DNA from: Streptomyces pilosus
Lineage (GTDB): Bacteria > Actinomycetota > Actinomycetes > Streptomycetales > Streptomycetaceae
Direction of reading: 5' to 3'
Assembly (NCBI RefSeq): GCF_014649835.1
Contig: NZ_BMTU01000011.1
Location: 1 to 64,000 of the forward strand
DNA length: 64,000 nt
A program made the translations under genes and the position numbers. The notes below the pieces were generated by a model. It did no database searches. It had not been told where the DNA came from and saw only the letters and a program-made list of their open reading frames with translations. Of this stretch, positions 60,473-64,000 are shown piece by piece. Numbering within the stretch: position 1 is the first letter of the stretch; each line of letters begins with the position of its first letter.

Positions 60473-61110
60473 GCCGGCGCTCCTTCCAGGGCGGGCCGCG
60501 CGTCGCGTGAGCGCAGCCACCAGTCGCGCAGGCCCCACAGGACCAGTGCGCCGTAGATGACGTAGACGAAGCCGGAGAAGGCGAAGCCGTTGGCGAAGTT
60601 CAGCGGGACGCCGACCAGGTCGACCAGCAGCCAGGCGAACCAGAACTCGACCATGCCCCGGGCCTGGGCGTACATGGCGACGATCGTGCCGACGAAGATG
60701 TAGGCGTCCGGCCAGGGGTCCCAGGACAGGGACGGGTAGAGGGTGAACAGTCCGCCGACGGCGAGGGTGCCGAGTACGGCCCCGGTCAGCAGTGCGCCCC
60801 GCTCGCGCCAGGTCGCGAAGCGGACGGCGATGGAGCCGTCCTGTGCCTGCTGCCGGCCGCGGTTCCACTGCCAGAAGCCCCAGGAGGCGACGAGCATGAC
60901 GACGATCTGCTTGCCCGCGCTGCCGGAGAGGTGGGCGGTGGCGAACGCGGCGAAGAGGATGAGTCCGGAGACGAACTGGGCGGGCCAGGTCCACAGGGAG
61001 CGGCGCCAGCCCAGGGCGAGGGCGACCAGACCGATCACGTTGCCGATCATGTCCGACCACTTGATGTGCTGGTCGAAGAGGGTGAAGGCCTCGGAGTTGA
61101 GCCAGTTCAC
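60469..61110 (-). CDS. ribM: PnuC-type riboflavin transporter RibM
   Basis: 213 residues with about seven membrane helices of the PnuC fold (MIGNVIGLVALALGWRRSLW, AQFVSGLILFAAFATAHL, GKQIVVMLVASWGFWQWNRG, DAYIFVGTIVAMYAQARGMVEFWFAWLLVDLVGVPLNFANG). PnuC proteins carry nicotinamide riboside, but those inside FMN-riboswitch operons (RibM of S. davawensis, PnuX of Corynebacterium) carry riboflavin. The position between ribE and ribBA, overlapping both by four bases, supports RibM. Confidence 0.9.
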   Translation of the reverse strand: MNWLNSEAFTLFDQHIKWSDMIGNVIGLVALALGWRRSLWTWPAQFVSGLILFAAFATAHLSGSAGKQIVVMLVASWGFWQWNRGRQQAQDGSIAVRFATWRERGALLTGAVLGTLAVGGLFTLYPSLSWDPWPDAYIFVGTIVAMYAQARGMVEFWFAWLLVDLVGVPLNFANGFAFSGFVYVIYGALVLWGLRDWWLRSRDARPALEGAPA

Positions 61111-61721
61111 CGGGCCACCCCCTCACCCGTGGCGCGGTCGCCCAGCATCCGCTCGACGTACTTGGCGATGACGTCCACCTCGAGGTTGACCGGGTCGCCG
61201 GGCTGCTTGATGCCGAGCGTGGTCAGGGCGAGGGTGGTGGGGATGAGGCTGACGGTGAAGTGGTCGTCCGCGGCGTCGACGACGGTGAGGCTGATGCCGT
61301 CGACGGTGATGGAGCCCTTCTCCACGACGTAGCGGGAGAGGCCGGCCGGGAGCGAGATGCTGACGAGCTCCCAGTGCTCCGACGGGGTGCGCTCGAGGAT
61401 CTCCCCGGTGCCGTCGACGTGTCCCTGCACGATGTGGCCGCCCAGGCGGGAGCCGACGGCCGTGGGCCGTTCGAGGTTGACGCGGGAGCCGACGGCGAGC
61501 GCGCCGAGGCTGGAGCGCTTCAGGGTCTCGGCCATGACGTCCGCGGTGAACTCGTCGCCCTGGTGCTCGACCACCGTCAGGCAGACGCCGTTGACGGCGA
61601 TGGAGTCCCCGTGCCGGGCGCCTTCGGTGACGACGGGGCCGCGCAGCCGGAAGCGACAGGCGTCGTCGAGCGTCTCGACGGCGGTGATCTCGCCCAGCTC
61701 TTCGACGATTCCGGTGAACAC
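61107..61721 (-). CDS. ribE: Riboflavin synthase alpha chain
   Basis: 204 residues made of two lumazine-binding repeats: MFTGIVEELGEITAV ... GDSIAVNGVCLTVVEH in the first and GHIVQGHVDGTGEIL ... KGSITVDGISLTVVDA in the second. It dismutates two lumazines to riboflavin. GTG at 61721 with GGAGGA 8 bases upstream. First gene behind the FMN riboswitch. Confidence 0.97.
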   Translation of the reverse strand: MFTGIVEELGEITAVETLDDACRFRLRGPVVTEGARHGDSIAVNGVCLTVVEHQGDEFTADVMAETLKRSSLGALAVGSRVNLERPTAVGSRLGGHIVQGHVDGTGEILERTPSEHWELVSISLPAGLSRYVVEKGSITVDGISLTVVDAADDHFTVSLIPTTLALTTLGIKQPGDPVNLEVDVIAKYVERMLGDRATGEGVAR

Positions 61722-61762
61722 TTCCCGGGTCCTCCTGCCTCTTCGGGCACGGACTCCGGGGC

Positions 61763-61834
61763 TGTCGATGACGACAGAGCACGAGCGGGGACACCGGGAG
61801 CGACGCCGGACAGGGCTCGCCGCGCGGGCGAACC
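61763..61834 (-). promoter_or_regulatory. Expression-platform hairpins of the FMN riboswitch
   Basis: Between aptamer and ribE the minus strand can form GGTTCGCC-CGCGC-GGCGAGCC (61834-61814) and TGTCG-TCAT-CGACA (61776-61763). One or both may be the switching structure. There is no U-run, so I cannot tell whether termination or translation is controlled. Confidence 0.45.
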
Positions 61835-61866
61835 GGTACGACGGCGCGCATGGATGCCCGCCCGCC

Positions 61867-61993
61867 GCGCACTGCCTCCCATCCGGACTTTAACCGTCGG
61901 TCCAGGAATTTCACCTGGTCAACCGGCCGCTGGAGGCGACCGGGTCGCGGACTGTAACCGCCGGTTCGGACTTTCACCGACCCCGGAGTGCGC
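61867..61993 (-). promoter_or_regulatory. FMN riboswitch aptamer (RFN element)
   Basis: All conserved blocks are present in order on the minus strand: GGGGTCGGTGAAAGTCCGAA, then CCGGCGGTTACAGTCCGCGA, CCAGGTGAAATTCCTGGACC, GACGGTTAAAGTCCGGATGG and GAGGCAGTGCGC. The P1 stem is GCGCACT (61993-61987) with AGTGCGC (61873-61867). It lies 146 bases before ribE. Binding of FMN should switch off the rib(-his) operon. Confidence 0.97.
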
Positions 61994-62144
61994 TGCTACT
62001 GGTACAGGGCCAGTGTGCCACGACCGGGCACCCTCCATACGGGCGAGGGGTGTGGAGTGGCTCACAGGCGGTGACGTCCGGGCTGCCGAGGGTCGCACGG
62101 CGGGCAACTCCGGGCCGCCCGGGCCACCTTGAGAGCGCACGGGA

Positions 62145-62187
62145 TTGGTCCATACCTATTGACGCTGTGGTCTAGTCCTCTTAGGGT
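62145..62187 (+). promoter_or_regulatory. Chitinase promoter with paired direct repeats
   Basis: TTGACG (62159-62164), 17 bases, TAGGGT (62182-62187). Two copies of a GGTCyA-type sequence flank and overlap it: TTGGTCCATACCT (62145-62157) and GTGGTCTAGTCCT (62167-62179), 22 bases apart, i.e. two helical turns. Such 12-base repeats are typical of Streptomyces chitinase promoters and overlap the DasR-type motif seen before crr. Confidence 0.75.
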
Positions 62188-62218
62188 CCGAGCCAACTTC
62201 CGTGGAGAGGAACCCACT

Positions 62219-64000
62219 GTGCCGTCCCCCTCACGCCCCGGAGCGAGATGCGCGCTGCTCGCTTCCGCCGCCGCCGTCGCGGGTCTGCTGCTCACCTCCC
62301 TGCCCGCCACCGTCTCGCACGCCGCCGGCCAGGAGTCCTGCCGTCCCGACGGCCTCTACTCGACGCCGGGCGTCGACGTCCCGTACTGCTCGGTGTACGA
62401 CTCGGCCGGGCGGGAGAAGATGGGCTCCGACCACCAGCGCCGGGTGATCGGCTACTTCACCGGCTGGCGCCACGGCAAGGACGGCAAGCCCGCCTACCTG
62501 GCCTCCGACATCCCCTGGGACCGGATCACCCACATCAACTACGCGTTCGCGCACGTCGACAAGGGCAACAAGCTCTCCGTCGGCGCGGCCGGCGCCACCA
62601 ACCCGGCGACCGGGATGACCTGGCCGGGCGTCCCCGGCGCGGAGATGGACCCGGCTCTGCCCTACCAGGGGCACTTCAACCAGCTGACCAAGTTCAAGAA
62701 GCAGCACCCGGACGTCAAGACGCTCATCTCCGTGGGCGGTTGGGCCGAGACGGGCGGCTACTTCGACGACAGCGGGCAGCGCGTGGACTCCGGCGGCTTC
62801 TACTCCATGGCCACCCACGCCGACGGCTCGGTCAACCAGGCCGGCATCGACACGTTCGCCGACTCGGCGGTCGACTTCATCCGGACGTACGGCTTCAACG
62901 GTGTCGACATCGACTACGAGTACCCGACGACGATGAAGGACGCGGGCAACCCGCTCGACTGGTCCTTCGCCAACGGCCGCCGCGCCGGCCTGGTCAAGGG
63001 GTACGCGGCGCTGATGAAGACGCTGCGCGAAAAGCTGGACCGCGCGGGCGCGGCCGACGGCAGGCACTACCTGCTGACGGTGGCGGCCCCCTCGTCCGGC
63101 TACCTGCTGCGCGGCATGGAGACCTTCCAGGTCCAGAAGTACCTGGACTACGTCAACATCATGTCGTACGACCTGCACGGCGCCTGGAACGAGTACGTCG
63201 GCCCGAACGCCTCGCTCTTCGACGACGGCAAGGACGCCGAACTGGCCGCCGCCGGCGTCTACACGACCTCCCAGTACGGGGGCATCGGGTACCTCAACAC
63301 CGACTGGGCGTACCACTACTTCCGCGGCTCGATGCCGGCCGGCCGGATCAACATCGGACTGCCGTACTACACACGCGGGTTCAAGAACGTCACGGGCGGC
63401 ACGGACGGGCTGTGGGGCAGGGCGCCCTCGACGAACTGTCCGGCGGGCTCCGGACTGACCAAGTGCGGTGACGGCGCCACCGGCATCGACAACCTGTGGC
63501 ACGACCTGGACACCGGCGGCAAGGAGTCCCCGGCCGGTTCCAACCCGATGTGGCACGCCAAGAACCTGGAGAAAGGCGTCGTCGGGGACTACGTCACCGA
63601 CTACGGCTTCCCGGCCGGCACGCGGCTGACCGGCACCTACGCCCGCAAGTACGACTCCACGCTGGTGGCGCCCTGGCTGTGGAACGCCGAGAAGAAGGTG
63701 TTCCTGTCCACCGAGGACGAGCAGTCCGTGAAGGCCAAGGCGGACTACGTCGTGGACCGCGGCATCGGCGGCACCATGGTGTGGGAGCTGGCCGGCGACT
63801 ACGACTGGAACGCCGCCTCGGGACAGTACGAGCCCGGTTCCACGCTGACCACGGCGATGTACGAGAAGTTCAAGGCCGCCGCTCCGTACGGCGCCACGCG
63901 GGCGACGACGCAGATGCCGCCCGAGGCGCTGGACATCGGCGTCGACTTCGGGCAGTTCCCGCTCGGCGACTCCAACTACCCGATCAGCCCCAAGCTGAAG
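62219..64000 (+). CDS. Secreted GH18 chitinase (3' end beyond the window)
   Basis: 594 codons from the GTG at 62219 (GGAGAGG upstream) without a stop before the window ends. A signal peptide ends near LPATVSHAAG. The GH18 barrel shows VIGYFTGWRHGKDGKPAYLA, ITHINYAFAHVD, TLISVGGWAETGGYF and the catalytic GVDIDYEYP with E234. The usual DGxDxDxE motif begins with Asn227 instead of Asp. YVNIMSYDLHGAWNEY and GTMVWELAGDYDW complete the site. It hydrolyses chitin to oligosaccharides. No chitin-binding domain is seen in the N-terminal part; one may follow later. I recall a chitinase at this position in S. coelicolor. Confidence 0.93.
   Translation, partial: MPSPSRPGARCALLASAAAVAGLLLTSLPATVSHAAGQESCRPDGLYSTPGVDVPYCSVYDSAGREKMGSDHQRRVIGYFTGWRHGKDGKPAYLASDIPWDRITHINYAFAHVDKGNKLSVGAAGATNPATGMTWPGVPGAEMDPALPYQGHFNQLTKFKKQHPDVKTLISVGGWAETGGYFDDSGQRVDSGGFYSMATHADGSVNQAGIDTFADSAVDFIRTYGFNGVDIDYEYPTTMKDAGNPLDWSFANGRRAGLVKGYAALMKTLREKLDRAGAADGRHYLLTVAAPSSGYLLRGMETFQVQKYLDYVNIMSYDLHGAWNEYVGPNASLFDDGKDAELAAAGVYTTSQYGGIGYLNTDWAYHYFRGSMPAGRINIGLPYYTRGFKNVTGGTDGLWGRAPSTNCPAGSGLTKCGDGATGIDNLWHDLDTGGKESPAGSNPMWHAKNLEKGVVGDYVTDYGFPAGTRLTGTYARKYDSTLVAPWLWNAEKKVFLSTEDEQSVKAKADYVVDRGIGGTMVWELAGDYDWNAASGQYEPGSTLTTAMYEKFKAAAPYGATRATTQMPPEALDIGVDFGQFPLGDSNYPISPKLK

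Noticed and set aside
60469..61110. Nicotinamide riboside transporter PnuC
   Set aside because: The fold is PnuC-like, but the position inside an FMN-riboswitch operon points to riboflavin transport (RibM).
62248..63471. A 407-codon frame in the chitinase region
   Set aside because: It overlaps the chitinase in another frame, and only the frame starting at 62219 has the signal peptide and GH18 motifs.

Overview
The window is a high-GC actinomycete chromosome segment, almost certainly Streptomyces. Evidence: nearly every codon ends in G or C, starts are often GTG, and several genes are Streptomyces-specific or actinomycete-specific (smeA-sffA, a Cvn conservon, rbpA with a sigma-R type promoter, EIIA-Glc and enzyme I behind a DasR-type operator, a seven-gene rib-his operon under an FMN riboswitch). 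As far as I remember, the order crr-ptsI ... smeA-sffA ... rbpA ... hisG ... chitinase follows the SCO1390-SCO1444 interval of S. coelicolor. No insertion sequence, phage gene, CRISPR array or tRNA was seen. The region reads as core chromosome.

Layout. 1-392: leader and promoters that appear to belong to an rRNA operon running leftwards out of the window, facing the dre sites of crr. 393-8.75 kb: sugar PTS (crr, ptsI), a conserved unknown protein, acetoacetyl-CoA synthetase, a GH31-like protein lacking both catalytic aspartates, and a NUDIX hydrolase. 8.8-17.8 kb: a conservon (cvnA-B-C-D) with a 1219-residue ATP-dependent 5-oxoprolinase between cvnC and cvnD, followed by a secreted VanX-like dipeptidase. 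18.2-19.7 kb: a membrane protein and an IclR regulator. 19.7-26.9 kb: a three-gene SMC/kite/kleisin-like cluster resembling Mks/Wadjet but with no JetD nuclease. 27-32.3 kb: a GntR regulator divergent from an operon for 5-oxoproline use (MFS carrier, DUF1445 putative D-glutamate cyclase, pxpA, pxpB, pxpC).

32.4-36.8 kb: a HEAT-repeat protein, an ankyrin-repeat protein and the sporulation-septum operon smeA-sffA. 36.9-41.3 kb: a MocR regulator divergent from a YczE membrane protein, a glycerophosphodiesterase and an MFS protein. 41.6-46.3 kb: rbpA, fxsA, polyprenyl-phosphate-mannose synthase, an amidohydrolase and an Lrp regulator. 46.5-51.0 kb: a small unknown protein, an acyl-CoA dehydrogenase with its TetR regulator, a 46-residue membrane protein and an exported C39-type protein. 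51.2-54.1 kb: a uridine-kinase-like gene whose only sensible start is ATC, an 18-codon leaderless ORF ending inside a terminator, and an EccA-like AAA ATPase. 54.2-56.6 kb: two CBS/CNNM membrane proteins. 56.9-61.7 kb: ribE-ribM-ribBA-ribH-hisE-hisG-PH-domain operon under the FMN riboswitch. 62.2 kb to the end: a GH18 chitinase, cut by the window edge.

Themes. Both ends belong to the chitin/N-acetylglucosamine programme (PTS components on the left, chitinase on the right), each with GGTCTAGACC-like sites. Two unrelated 5-oxoprolinases and a putative D-glutamate cyclase lie within 20 kb, suggesting a local focus on 5-oxoproline and glutamate salvage. The main candidates for undescribed biology are the nuclease-less SMC-like cluster, the oxoprolinase-interrupted conservon, and the leaderless peptide/terminator upstream of the AAA ATPase.
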